Shown piece after piece: positions 43,105-50,669 of a DNA stretch of 64,000 bases. A program made the position numbers and the translations under genes. Every line of letters begins with the position of its first letter. The stretch's first letter is position 1. The notes beneath the pieces are model-generated. The model did no database searches and was not told where the DNA came from. It saw only the letters and a program-made list of their open reading frames with translations. The DNA is from SZUA-229 sp036567985 (lineage in GTDB: Bacteria; Pseudomonadota; Gammaproteobacteria; SZUA-229). The stretch lies in assembly GCA_036567985.1 (NCBI GenBank), contig DATCTK010000049.1, forward strand, positions 1 through 64,000, read 5' to 3'.

Positions 43105-44528
43105 TGCAGGTTTCACGCAACAGCCGCCTTAATCTACGCATCCAGCACCTGGTTTTTATCCTGCTGTTTACCAGCTGCATTGGGGTTGCCGGCTGGCTCA
43201 GTATTAAATACGACATACGCAGTGACTGGACCAAGGGCGCACGGCACTCGCTCAGTGAACAGAGCCTGCAATTACTCGAACAGTTACCCGGTGAAATTGA
43301 ACTGCGCCATTACCAGAGCAATGACCCGCAACTCAATCGTGCCGTAGAAGAAATTCTTAGCCGTTACCGGCAGCACAAGGAAAACTTTCATTATCAACTG
43401 ATCAATGCAGATATCCATATCGAGCAGGCACGCAAGGATGCGATTGAACGCTACGGCCAGAGCATTATCGAATATCAGGGTCGTCAGGAACGAATTGATA
43501 AACTCAATGAACAGAACCTGAGCAATGCGCTATTGCGTTTACAACGGGACAATAAACCCCGGCTGCTGTTTATCAGTAATCACGGTGAGCGCAGCCCGGC
43601 CGATACATCGAACAGGGGCTATAGCCAGCTGGCACAACGACTGACTCAACAGGGCTTTGTCATTGAACAGGTTAATTTACTGCAGGATGAACTGGCGACG
43701 CCTAATTTACAGACAAATAATTCGCTGCTGGTACTGGGCACACTGCAACAACCACTGCTCGAAACCGAACAGCAAAAGCTGCTGGACTATATTCAGTCTG
43801 GCGGCAATTTACTCTGGTTGCAGGATCCTGACCCAGATATGGACACGAATCCATCACAGGCGCCACTAAGTGATGCCCTGCAGGTCGAGTTTATCGATGG
43901 GGTTGTGGTGGATAACAACCGGGAAATTCACCGCATGTTACAACTGGAACATGCGGCGATTATTCCGATACTGGAATACCGGTTACATCCGATCACCGAA
44001 AAAATGCAGTACTACACCCTGTTTACCCTGGCCAGTGCATTGCGCAGCACGGCAGAGCCTGCAAACAAACAAGGCGAGAACGAATCAGCCGAAAATCCCT
44101 GGCTTGCCACCGAGCTTTTAATCACCTCGAATAACAGCTGGGCTGAACAGGGGGACTACACTCAACAGGCTGAGTTTGACCCGCTCGCCGATATTCGCGG
44201 CCCGTTGAGCATTGGCCTGGCACAGCAACGCCAGCTTACCCTCAATGATCGTTCAGTTGCTCAACGCGCGGTGATTATCGGCGACAGTGATTTTCTCAGC
44301 AACCAGCAGCTGGGGCATGGCGCCAACCTGGATTTTATTTTAAAGAGCCTCAACTGGCTGACGCAAAATGAACAGCTGCTGCATATCAGCCCGAAGAATG
44401 CGCCAGATCTCAAGCTCAATCTGTCAGCCACTAGCGCATCGATACTGGGCATCTTCTTTTTAATTGGTCTGCCTCTGCTACTGTTATCCAGCGGCGCGCT
44501 GATCTGGTACCGTCGGCGCAGAGCCTGA
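43104..44528 (+). CDS. GldG-like ABC accessory protein
   Basis: A 474-residue protein anchored at both ends: helices at about 16-34 and at about 446-467. The large periplasmic part begins KYDIRSDWTKGARHSLSEQS, the sequence that defines the GldG/ABC-auxiliary family, and includes IIEYQGRQERIDKLNEQNL. A second domain (KPRLLFISNHGERSP, LLVLGTLQQPL) resembles a glutamine-amidotransferase-like fold. It accompanies the ABC-2 permease and is thought to build or steer the transport complex. It overlaps the previous gene by one base. Confidence 0.84.
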   Translation: MQVSRNSRLNLRIQHLVFILLFTSCIGVAGWLSIKYDIRSDWTKGARHSLSEQSLQLLEQLPGEIELRHYQSNDPQLNRAVEEILSRYRQHKENFHYQLINADIHIEQARKDAIERYGQSIIEYQGRQERIDKLNEQNLSNALLRLQRDNKPRLLFISNHGERSPADTSNRGYSQLAQRLTQQGFVIEQVNLLQDELATPNLQTNNSLLVLGTLQQPLLETEQQKLLDYIQSGGNLLWLQDPDPDMDTNPSQAPLSDALQVEFIDGVVVDNNREIHRMLQLEHAAIIPILEYRLHPITEKMQYYTLFTLASALRSTAEPANKQGENESAENPWLATELLITSNNSWAEQGDYTQQAEFDPLADIRGPLSIGLAQQRQLTLNDRSVAQRAVIIGDSDFLSNQQLGHGANLDFILKSLNWLTQNEQLLHISPKNAPDLKLNLSATSASILGIFFLIGLPLLLLSSGALIWYRRRRA

Positions 44529-44535
44529 GTTAACT

Positions 44536-45369
44536 ATGGGTATTAACTCGCGCAGTCTTGTTAATCTGTTTCTGCTATTACTGCTGCTTGCGGTGTATGT
44601 GATTTTTTCTACCGAAGATAAAGCGCCGCCGACCGAACGACTGACTCAACTGCAACTTGATGAGATCAGCCTGATTCGCATTCCACGCGAGGATAATAAC
44701 GACATTGTGATTGAAAAAATCAGCGATGCCTCGGGCAAGGCCTTCTGGCAGATGCAACAACCCTACTCGATTAAAGCCCACCAGTTTCGCGTTAACACCC
44801 TGCTGAAACTGAGCCAGTTGCCCCTTGAAAAGTCCTGGTCGGTTGATGACCTGGACCTGGCGGACTATGGCCTTGAACCACCCCGTGCACATATCCAGTT
44901 TAACCAGCAGCAAATTGCCTTTGGAAAAACCAGCCCGTTAAACCATCAACGCTACCTGCTGCACAATAATAAAATCAGTCTGCACGCCGATGAGACCTAC
45001 CCGCTGGTCAGCGCACAGCCGGCCAGCCTGGTTGATCTGTATTTACTACAACAGGCGGAGCCGCTTGCCATCACTGCACCAGGACTACAGATTTTAAAGA
45101 ATGATGCAGGCCGCTGGCAAAGTGAGCAGGCACTGACTGCAGACCAGATTCAAACTGTTCTGCAACACTGGGAAAATGCCCAGGCCTTTGCGGTGCATGC
45201 CTATATGCCACGTAAACAGCTGGGAAAAATAACCATACAGCTGGCGCAACAGACCGTCGAATTTGAAATCACCGATGACGATCCCTGGCTGATACTGGCA
45301 CGACCCGAACTGGGAATTGAATACCATCTTGATGCGGCCTTAAAAAACCGCCTGCTAGGGAATCTCTGA
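44536..45369 (+). CDS. DUF4340 periplasmic protein
   Basis: A 277-residue protein with an N-terminal membrane anchor (SLVNLFLLLLLLAVYVIFST) and a beta-rich periplasmic body of the DUF4340 type, with FWQMQQPYSIKAHQFRVNTL and LADYGLEPPRAHIQF (typical Y-G-L-x-x-P). DUF4340 genes nearly always accompany GldG-like genes, as here (7-base gap). The joint role is not established; binding of a lipid or polymer moved by the ABC complex would fit. It ends just before mutM, which starts seven bases later. Confidence 0.82.
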   Translation: MGINSRSLVNLFLLLLLLAVYVIFSTEDKAPPTERLTQLQLDEISLIRIPREDNNDIVIEKISDASGKAFWQMQQPYSIKAHQFRVNTLLKLSQLPLEKSWSVDDLDLADYGLEPPRAHIQFNQQQIAFGKTSPLNHQRYLLHNNKISLHADETYPLVSAQPASLVDLYLLQQAEPLAITAPGLQILKNDAGRWQSEQALTADQIQTVLQHWENAQAFAVHAYMPRKQLGKITIQLAQQTVEFEITDDDPWLILARPELGIEYHLDAALKNRLLGNL

Positions 45370-45376
45370 ATATCCA

Positions 45377-46189
45377 ATGCCTGAATTACCAGAAGTTGAA
45401 ACCTCGCGCCGAGGCATAGAGCCACACATACTCAATAAAAAAGTCACCGATGTCATTATTCGACAACGGCAGCTGCGCTGGCCGATTCCGGCTCGCCTGA
45501 AAAGCCAGCTCTGCGGCCAGCTTATTCGCGGCGTTGAACGCCGTGGAAAGTATATTCTACTGCGCACCGATACGGGCAGCGTGATTCTGCACCTTGGCAT
45601 GTCCGGCAGCCTGCGCATTCTACCGACGAATACGCCCGCAGAGAAACATGATCATGTGGATATTGTGTTTGGCAAAATCGCATTGCGCCTGCGTGACCCT
45701 CGGCGCTTCGGTGCGCTGTTATGGACCAGTGCAGATCCATTTCAGCACAAGCTTTTGAATAAACTCGGGCCTGAACCACTGAGTGATGCGTTTAATGCGC
45801 AGTACCTGTATCAACTGGGCCGCTCACGCAAGGTAGCGATTAAAACCCTGATTATGAACAGCCAGGTGGTGGTTGGTGTGGGTAATATTTATGCCAGTGA
45901 ATCACTGTTCGAAGCGGGCATCAGCCCGCTACGCCGTGCTGACCGCATTTCACTGCCACGCTATCAGCGCCTGGTGGACGCCATCAAGGATATACTGCAG
46001 CGGGCGATTGCCCAGGGCGGCACTACCCTGCGCGACTTTACCCAACAGGACGGCAAACCCGGCTATTTTCAGCAAACACTCAATGTCTACGGTCGTGGAA
46101 AACTACCCTGCCCACATTGTGCTACCGCAGTTAAACAGATCACCCAGGCACAACGCTCGACCTTTTATTGCCCCCAGTGCCAGAAGTAA
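45377..46189 (+). CDS. mutM: Formamidopyrimidine-DNA glycosylase (Fpg/MutM)
   Basis: A 270-residue bifunctional DNA glycosylase/AP lyase that removes 8-oxoguanine and formamidopyrimidines. After the start Met come Pro (nucleophile) and Glu in PELPEVETSRRGIEPH; LHLGMSGSLR and VVGVGNIYASESLF include the loop that reads the lesion; and the C-terminal zinc finger is CPHC...FYCPQCQK (four Cys). All catalytic parts are present. It is the last gene of the GldA-like operon by position (7-base gap), though a separate promoter is possible. Confidence 0.96.
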   Translation: MPELPEVETSRRGIEPHILNKKVTDVIIRQRQLRWPIPARLKSQLCGQLIRGVERRGKYILLRTDTGSVILHLGMSGSLRILPTNTPAEKHDHVDIVFGKIALRLRDPRRFGALLWTSADPFQHKLLNKLGPEPLSDAFNAQYLYQLGRSRKVAIKTLIMNSQVVVGVGNIYASESLFEAGISPLRRADRISLPRYQRLVDAIKDILQRAIAQGGTTLRDFTQQDGKPGYFQQTLNVYGRGKLPCPHCATAVKQITQAQRSTFYCPQCQK

Positions 46190-46200
46190 AGCGCATTCCC

Positions 46201-46232
46201 CCTGTGATTACATCTTGTAATTAGCAGGTTTT
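46201..46232 (+). terminator. Probable terminator after mutM
   Basis: CCTG and ATTACA pair with TGTAAT and CAGG around TCT with a small bulge, then TTTTGATTT. Confidence 0.4.
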
Positions 46233-46271
46233 GATTTAGGATTGTGCTCAAACAGACCAAATGAGCACAGC

Positions 46272-46445
46272 ATGAAAAAAACAAAACGCAAAAAGAAGCT
46301 CGATATCGGCCAGCTGATTGGTGCGATTATTTTTATTTTTCTGTTCATCACACTAATTCTACTGGGTGTGTTTTACGAAGCCAGTGTTGAATTCACCAGT
46401 TCATTTTTTGAAGATGTCTCCGAAGCCATCAAATGGAAGCGTTAA
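46272..46445 (+). CDS. Small single-helix membrane protein
   Basis: A 57-residue protein starting with the very basic KKTKRKKKLD, then one membrane helix (IGQLIGAIIFIFLFITLILLG) and an acidic tail ending IKWKR. The likely orientation is N-in with the tail outside. Its last 13 bases overlap the start of the macro-domain gene, so translation of the two is coupled. I do not recognise a family. ATG 46272 is used; upstream codons in frame are unlikely. Confidence 0.6.
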   Translation: MKKTKRKKKLDIGQLIGAIIFIFLFITLILLGVFYEASVEFTSSFFEDVSEAIKWKR

Positions 46446-46960
46446 GCACTGGTCAATGCAAACTTGATCTGCTGCAGGCGGATATTACCCAACGACCTGT
46501 CGATGCGATTGTTAATGCCGCCAATAACAGCCTGCTGGGCGGTGGTGGTGTCGACGGTGCCATACACCGTGCTGCTGGCCCGGAATTACTGCAGGCCTGT
46601 CGCAAGCTCAATGGCTGCCCCACAGGCGAAGCCAGAATCACGCCCGGTTTCCAGCTACCTGCCCGATATATTATTCATACCGTCGGCCCGGTGTGGCACG
46701 GCGGCAAACAGGGCGAAGCTGAACTGCTTGCTAACTGTTACCGTAATAGCCTTGCGCTTGCGGAGCAGCATCAGCTCACAAGCCTTGCCTTTCCAGCCAT
46801 CAGTTGCGGTGTGTATGGCTATCCTCCGCAACAGGCCAGTGAGATTGCCCTGAATGAAATTCTGCAGTTTTTGCCCCGCAGTGAATGCATTGAGCGGGTT
46901 GAGTTGATTGCATTCAGTGATAACATGCTGCAGGTTTTCCACGACGCATTGCATAGCTGA
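46433..46960 (+). CDS. Macro-domain ADP-ribose hydrolase (MacroD/YmdB-like)
   Basis: A 175-residue macro domain. VDAIVNAANNSLLGGGGVDG (residues about 24-43) and AIHRAAGPELLQAC match MacroD-type enzymes that remove ADP-ribose from acidic residues or deacetylate O-acetyl-ADP-ribose; ISCGVYGYPPQQASEIALNE is the second loop that binds the diphosphate. Catalytic Asp and the GVYG loop are both present. It may regulate ADP-ribosylation or process sirtuin products. It is coupled to the small membrane protein by a 13-base overlap. Confidence 0.9.
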   Translation: MEALSTGQCKLDLLQADITQRPVDAIVNAANNSLLGGGGVDGAIHRAAGPELLQACRKLNGCPTGEARITPGFQLPARYIIHTVGPVWHGGKQGEAELLANCYRNSLALAEQHQLTSLAFPAISCGVYGYPPQQASEIALNEILQFLPRSECIERVELIAFSDNMLQVFHDALHS

Positions 46961-46967
46961 ACGCTAA

Positions 46968-47041
46968 AGTCATTAGTCGTTAGTCTAAAGTCGTTAGTCT
47001 AAGCAAACACCAATGACTAAGGACAAACGACTAACGACTTT
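46968..47041. repeat. GTCGTTAGTC inverted-repeat element, copy 1
   Basis: AAAGTCGTTAGTC (46987-46999) is the exact complement of GACTAACGACTTT (47029-47041), with further GTCATTAGTCGTTAGTC units upstream. A 7-base period (CGTTAGT) is visible. Confidence 0.75.
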
Positions 47042-47088
47042 CCCCCTGTCTCCCGCGGAATACAGTTCCTGCTGTACATAAACATAAA

Positions 47089-47267
47089 GTCCGCAAATGA
47101 ACGCGAATAAACGCAAATGTATGTTTTTGTGATGTAGTATCGTAGGTTGGGGTGACGACAGGAACCCCAACGGACTCGCCATTGACTGTTTTATGTTGGG
47201 GTGCGTTCCTTACCCCAACCTACAGATTAAATACAGCTTTGCGTTCATTCGCGTATATTTATTCCGC
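47089..47267. repeat. Nested inverted-repeat element containing a GTTGGGGT unit
   Basis: Arms 47089-47120 (GCAAATGAACGCGAATAAAC core) and 47238-47267 (GCGTTCATTCGCGTATATTT core) are imperfect inverted repeats. Between them GTAGGTTGGGGT (47142-47153) pairs with ACCCCAACCTAC (47212-47223). Confidence 0.7.
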
Positions 47268-47398
47268 ACACCTGTGCTTCACCCTTCGGGCCGTGCATTC
47301 GCACGTTCATAGTGCTCCTGCACTTTAGTGCGTTGTTCGCGTTTTCTTTTTAAACAGGCTTCGCTGTTAGCTATCTGCCGCTTACGATACTCCACAAG

Positions 47399-47430
47399 AA
47401 AAGCCGTAAACGTTTGTTTACGGCTTTTTC
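47399..47430. terminator. Terminator of the peroxiredoxin gene
   Basis: AAAGCCGTAAAC pairs with GTTTACGGCTTT over GTTT, with T-runs on both strands; it ends the minus-strand peroxiredoxin transcript. Confidence 0.85.
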
Positions 47431-47468
47431 AGTACAGCTGGTTTAATCGTTAAACCTATGTGCTGTGC

Positions 47469-48074
47469 TTATAGCTTGTCGCCTTCTGAGGCCAGGTAGT
47501 CGGCAACACCGTCTGGTGATGCTTTCATGCCTTTGTCGCCCTGGTTCCAGCCAGCTGGACACACTTCACCGTGCTCTTCAGTGAACTGCAGTGCATCGAT
47601 CATGCGTAACATCTCGTCAATATTACGACCCAGTGGCAGATCATTCACCACCTGGTGACGTACGATGCCTTCCTTGTCGATCAGGAAAGAACCACGGAAT
47701 GCAACCGCACCATCGGGCGTTTCAACATCATAGGCCTTGCAGATGGCATGAGTCATATCCGCTACCAGGGTGTATTTAACCGGGCCAATACCACCTTCAT
47801 TAATCGGGGTATTACGCCATGCGTTATGTGCAAAGTGGGAGTCGATAGACACACCAATCACTTCTACACCACGCTTGGTGAATTCTTCCAGACGATGATC
47901 AAACGCGATCAGCTCTGATGGACAGACAAAGGTAAAGTCCAGTGGATAGAAGAACACAACGGCATATTTGCCTTCAGTTGCCTGTTTAAAATTGAAATTT
48001 TCAACGATTTCGCCACTGCCCAATACGGCAGCCGCATCAAAGTCTGGCGCTTCACGACCAACGAGTACACCCAT
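47469..48074 (-). CDS. Typical 2-Cys peroxiredoxin (AhpC/Prx1 type)
   Basis: A 201-residue thiol peroxidase. The peroxidatic Cys51 is in PLDFTFVCPSELIAF (PxxxTxxC with Arg at RGSF further on) and the resolving Cys172 is in HGEVCPAGW. The GGIG loop is present, but the C-terminus ADYLASEGDKL lacks the YF motif tied to sensitivity to overoxidation, so the enzyme is probably of the robust type. It reduces H2O2 and organic peroxides with thioredoxin or AhpD-type donors. It is monocistronic. A hairpin sits in its leader (48113-48130). Confidence 0.92.
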   Translation of the reverse strand: MGVLVGREAPDFDAAAVLGSGEIVENFNFKQATEGKYAVVFFYPLDFTFVCPSELIAFDHRLEEFTKRGVEVIGVSIDSHFAHNAWRNTPINEGGIGPVKYTLVADMTHAICKAYDVETPDGAVAFRGSFLIDKEGIVRHQVVNDLPLGRNIDEMLRMIDALQFTEEHGEVCPAGWNQGDKGMKASPDGVADYLASEGDKL

Positions 48075-48112
48075 TACAGGCTCCTTATACTAATTATTTA
48101 AAACCAAAGGAA

Positions 48113-48130
48113 AAAGCAGCAAGCTGCTTT
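48113..48130 (-). promoter_or_regulatory. Hairpin in the peroxiredoxin leader
   Basis: AAAGCAGCAAGCTGCTTT forms a 7-base stem with a 4-base loop, followed on the minus strand by T's. Attenuator-like, about 40 bases upstream of the start. Confidence 0.4.
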
Positions 48131-48250
48131 AATAAAAATTCATTAAAATGAAGAACACGCTAACATAAAGCCAAACCGCAGGAATTCAACCCCTGAGTTA
48201 CAATATACTCTTAAAGAAAATCTATTACAGCAATAGAATTAATCAATTAC

Positions 48251-48934
48251 ATGCAATTAAGCCAACACGATTTTAACTGTGATGCGGCCCGGCTGGCGCA
48301 AAAGCTGCTCGGCAAGGTGATTCGTCATCGTTACCGGGGCCACTGGCTGGCGGCGCGGATTATTGAAACCGAGGCCTATTACCTGCACGACAGAGCCAGC
48401 CATGCCTCGCTCGGTTACACCGACAAGCGCCGCGCACTGTTTATGCCCGCCGGCACCATTTATATGTATTACGCCCGGGGCAAGGATTCGCTCAATATCA
48501 GTGCACAGGGTGAGGGTAATGCGGTGCTGATTAAATCCGCCGTCTATTACCAGGACACACACTGCGATGCACATGCTTTACAGATTATGCAACAGCTTAA
48601 CCCCGCCAGCAGCGGTGAAATGCGCCCGGTTGAAAAGCTCTGCAGCGGCCAGACGCTGTTATGCAGGGCACTGGGTATTCGGCTCAGCGACTGGGACCAG
48701 CAGCAATTTTGCCAGAGTGATTTCTATATTGATGATGTAGGCTATCGCCCGGCATCGATTATTCAAACCAGCCGCCTGGGCATAACCGCAGGACGCGACG
48801 AGGACCTGTTGCTGCGCTTTATTGATGAAGCCGAGGCGGACTATTGCACAAAGAACCCGTTGCGCCAGCGCCGGCCGAATTACCAGCGCATAACATCTGG
48901 CGACACTACTTCTGCTTCGGACGAAACGCCTTGA
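48251..48934 (+). CDS. 3-methyladenine DNA glycosylase (AAG/MPG type)
   Basis: A 227-residue monofunctional DNA glycosylase. LAQKLLGKVIRHRYRGHWLA starts it; RIIETEAYYLHDRASHASLG has the catalytic Glu and DxASH; YMYYARGKDSLNISAQ and AVLIKSA follow. These match mammalian-type AAG enzymes, which remove alkylated purines and hypoxanthine. The gene converges on mogA and overlaps it by 29 bases. It diverges from peroxiredoxin, with a gap of 176 bases. Confidence 0.9.
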   Translation: MQLSQHDFNCDAARLAQKLLGKVIRHRYRGHWLAARIIETEAYYLHDRASHASLGYTDKRRALFMPAGTIYMYYARGKDSLNISAQGEGNAVLIKSAVYYQDTHCDAHALQIMQQLNPASSGEMRPVEKLCSGQTLLCRALGIRLSDWDQQQFCQSDFYIDDVGYRPASIIQTSRLGITAGRDEDLLLRFIDEAEADYCTKNPLRQRRPNYQRITSGDTTSASDETP

Positions 48935-49439
48935 TTACTGCTTCATTGGTTTGCAGGTACGGCCCTTCTATCAGGTCAATACAGTAGGGAATCGCCGGGA
49001 ATACCGCATCCAGGCATTCACGGATGGATTTGGGTTTGCCCGGCAAATTCACAATCAGGCATTTGCCACGAATCCCCGCAGTCTGCCGCGACAGAATCGC
49101 GGTGGGCACATACTGCAGGCTCACCTGACGCATCAGCTCACCAAAACCCGGCATCATTTTATCGCACACCGCTTCGGTAGCTTCCGGCACCAGATCACGG
49201 GGCGCGGGACCGGTGCCACCGGTGGTAACCGTCAGGCAGCAGCCTTCCTTATCCGCCAGCTCAATCAGCGCCCCTTCAACCCCTGGCTGGTCATCGGGTA
49301 CGATGCGATACACCGGTTCCCAGTCGCATTGCAGGTATTCTTTCAGGGTATCGATAATCGCCTGTCCCGACAGATCTTCATACACGCCAGCGCTGGCGCG
49401 ATCCGATGCGGTGAGCACGCCGATTTTTATTTTTGACAT
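48906..49439 (-). CDS. mogA: Molybdopterin adenylyltransferase MogA
   Basis: A 177-residue enzyme that adenylylates molybdopterin before Mo insertion. IGVLTASDRASAGVYEDLSG starts it, CLTVTTGGTGPAPRDLVPEA has the substrate-binding TTGGTG plus R-D, and LIVNLPGKPKSIRECLDAV is the conserved end with PGxP. Identity as MogA rather than MoaB is supported by the SGxxxED and PAPRD forms. The C-terminus overlaps mpg in the opposite direction. No other mo- gene is nearby, though a MOSC protein is in the window. Confidence 0.92.
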   Translation of the reverse strand: MSKIKIGVLTASDRASAGVYEDLSGQAIIDTLKEYLQCDWEPVYRIVPDDQPGVEGALIELADKEGCCLTVTTGGTGPAPRDLVPEATEAVCDKMMPGFGELMRQVSLQYVPTAILSRQTAGIRGKCLIVNLPGKPKSIRECLDAVFPAIPYCIDLIEGPYLQTNEAVIKAFRPKQK

Positions 49440-49575
49440 AGGTCATTCACTCTCAACTGATTTTGAACCATTATAACAACAGCGACTCACAATTTCTCGG
49501 GCTGGATTTATGTCAGGGGATATCTGAATAAGCACGGCCATTAATCCTAACCCTTGATTGCAACGGACAGACTGC

Positions 49576-49851
49576 ATGAGCAAACCCACAGAAACCGAAT
49601 TAAAAACCGCACTGATTGCGGCACAGACCATGAAAGAGCATGACAAGGATCCGTTTTTTCTCGCCAAGTCACTGCTTAACCACGACTACCGACTCAAATA
49701 TTTTGAAGACCTGCTGAAGGCAGCTGACCTGTATATGAATCACGGCCAGTCCGAATATGATCGACTGCAGCTGTTACACCAGATCGAGAAGGTCAGGCAT
49801 GAAGAACTGCGCATCAGCAAACAGGACGAGGAAGATTTCGGTCTGGAATAA
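49576..49851 (+). CDS. Small conserved-looking helical protein
   Basis: A 91-residue charged protein I do not recognise. It starts MSKPTETELKTALIAAQTM and continues KEHDKDPFFLAKSLLNHDYR and ADLYMNHGQSEYDRLQLLHQ, so it is almost all helical, without signal or membrane part. The tail DEEDFGLE is acidic. The start is the ATG at 49576; in-frame upstream codons lack support. It lies between mogA (divergent) and a cupin gene with 110 bases before the latter. Confidence 0.6.
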   Translation: MSKPTETELKTALIAAQTMKEHDKDPFFLAKSLLNHDYRLKYFEDLLKAADLYMNHGQSEYDRLQLLHQIEKVRHEELRISKQDEEDFGLE

Positions 49852-49961
49852 TACTGGATTGTAAGTGAAGTGTATAAAGCCGAATCACCCGATTATTTCA
49901 CCCACCAGATCCATGCATAAAAATCGCCCTGCCAGGCGCAGGTTTTCTTTATAATCACCCT

Positions 49962-50663
49962 ATGAAACTCAATGCCGATCTAACCCAGGCCGCCCATTAC
50001 CAGACCAACGAGGTTCCATGGGAAGCCTCACCCAGTGCCGGCGTGCAACGTCGCCGCATTGAATGCGATGACGATCATCCGCCGGTTGAACGGGTCACCA
50101 CCCTGGTGCGCTTTGCCCCGGGCAGTGCCTTCAGTGGCCATGTGCACGGCGGCGGTGAGGAGTTTCTGGTGCTGGAAGGGGTGTTTTCCGACCAGCATGC
50201 GGACTACCCTGCCGGTTATTATGTACGCAACCCCAAAGGTACCGGCCACGCACCCCACAGCCATGAAGGCTGCACCATTCTGGTGAAACTCTGGCAAATG
50301 CACCCGCAGGATCAGCAACAGCTGGCGATCAATACCCGTGATGCAACACACTGGCAGACAGACCGGCAATACGGACAACGCCTGTCGCTGTTCAGCGCCG
50401 ACTATGAAAGCGTGTGCATGATGAAATGGCCCGCCGGATTGCAACTGGATAATTTATGCTTTCCCGGTGGCGTGGAATACTTTGTCATCGAAGGTCGCTT
50501 TAGCGATCAGCATGGCCACTACAGTGCAGGCAGCTGGTTACGCCTGCCTGCGGGTAGCAAACAGAATATCCAGGTAACACAGGACTGTTTGTTATGGCGC
50601 AAAAGCGGTCATCTGCTACAGCCAATTGATTACACTCGCCAGCTCAATCGACACAGCCGCTGA
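49962..50663 (+). CDS. Double-cupin protein (ChrR-like)
   Basis: A 233-residue protein with two cupin domains (about 30-125 and 140-225). TLVRFAPGSAFSGHVHGGGE with EFLVLEGVFSDQHADYPAG is the first metal-type motif (HxHxxxE); the second, EYFVIEGRFSDQHGHYSAGS, lacks the paired His. This layout matches the anti-sigma/ChrR-type cupins, but no zinc-binding N-terminal anti-sigma domain or sigma gene is present. It precedes an amine-oxidase-like gene by six bases, so the two form an operon and may act on one pathway. Confidence 0.8.
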   Translation: MKLNADLTQAAHYQTNEVPWEASPSAGVQRRRIECDDDHPPVERVTTLVRFAPGSAFSGHVHGGGEEFLVLEGVFSDQHADYPAGYYVRNPKGTGHAPHSHEGCTILVKLWQMHPQDQQQLAINTRDATHWQTDRQYGQRLSLFSADYESVCMMKWPAGLQLDNLCFPGGVEYFVIEGRFSDQHGHYSAGSWLRLPAGSKQNIQVTQDCLLWRKSGHLLQPIDYTRQLNRHSR

Positions 50664-50669
50664 TAGCAG

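Larger units (their letters stand above)
46961..47468. other. Intergenic repeat cluster
   Basis: No gene is seen in 508 bases. It holds a GTCGTTAGTC inverted-repeat pair (about 46968-47041), then an imperfect inverted repeat (47089-47120 and 47238-47267) flanking a GTTGGGGT-family element (47142-47223), then a pseudogene-like tract (47278-47398) without an open frame, and the peroxiredoxin terminator. Nesting implies repeated insertions. Confidence 0.6.

Noticed and set aside
46968..47041. Possible CRISPR-like repeats
   Set aside because: The units are inverted and without regular unique spacers; no cas genes are present.
47278..47398. Remnant coding sequence
   Set aside because: The tract has gene-like composition but no open frame or recognisable product, so I list it only as intergenic.
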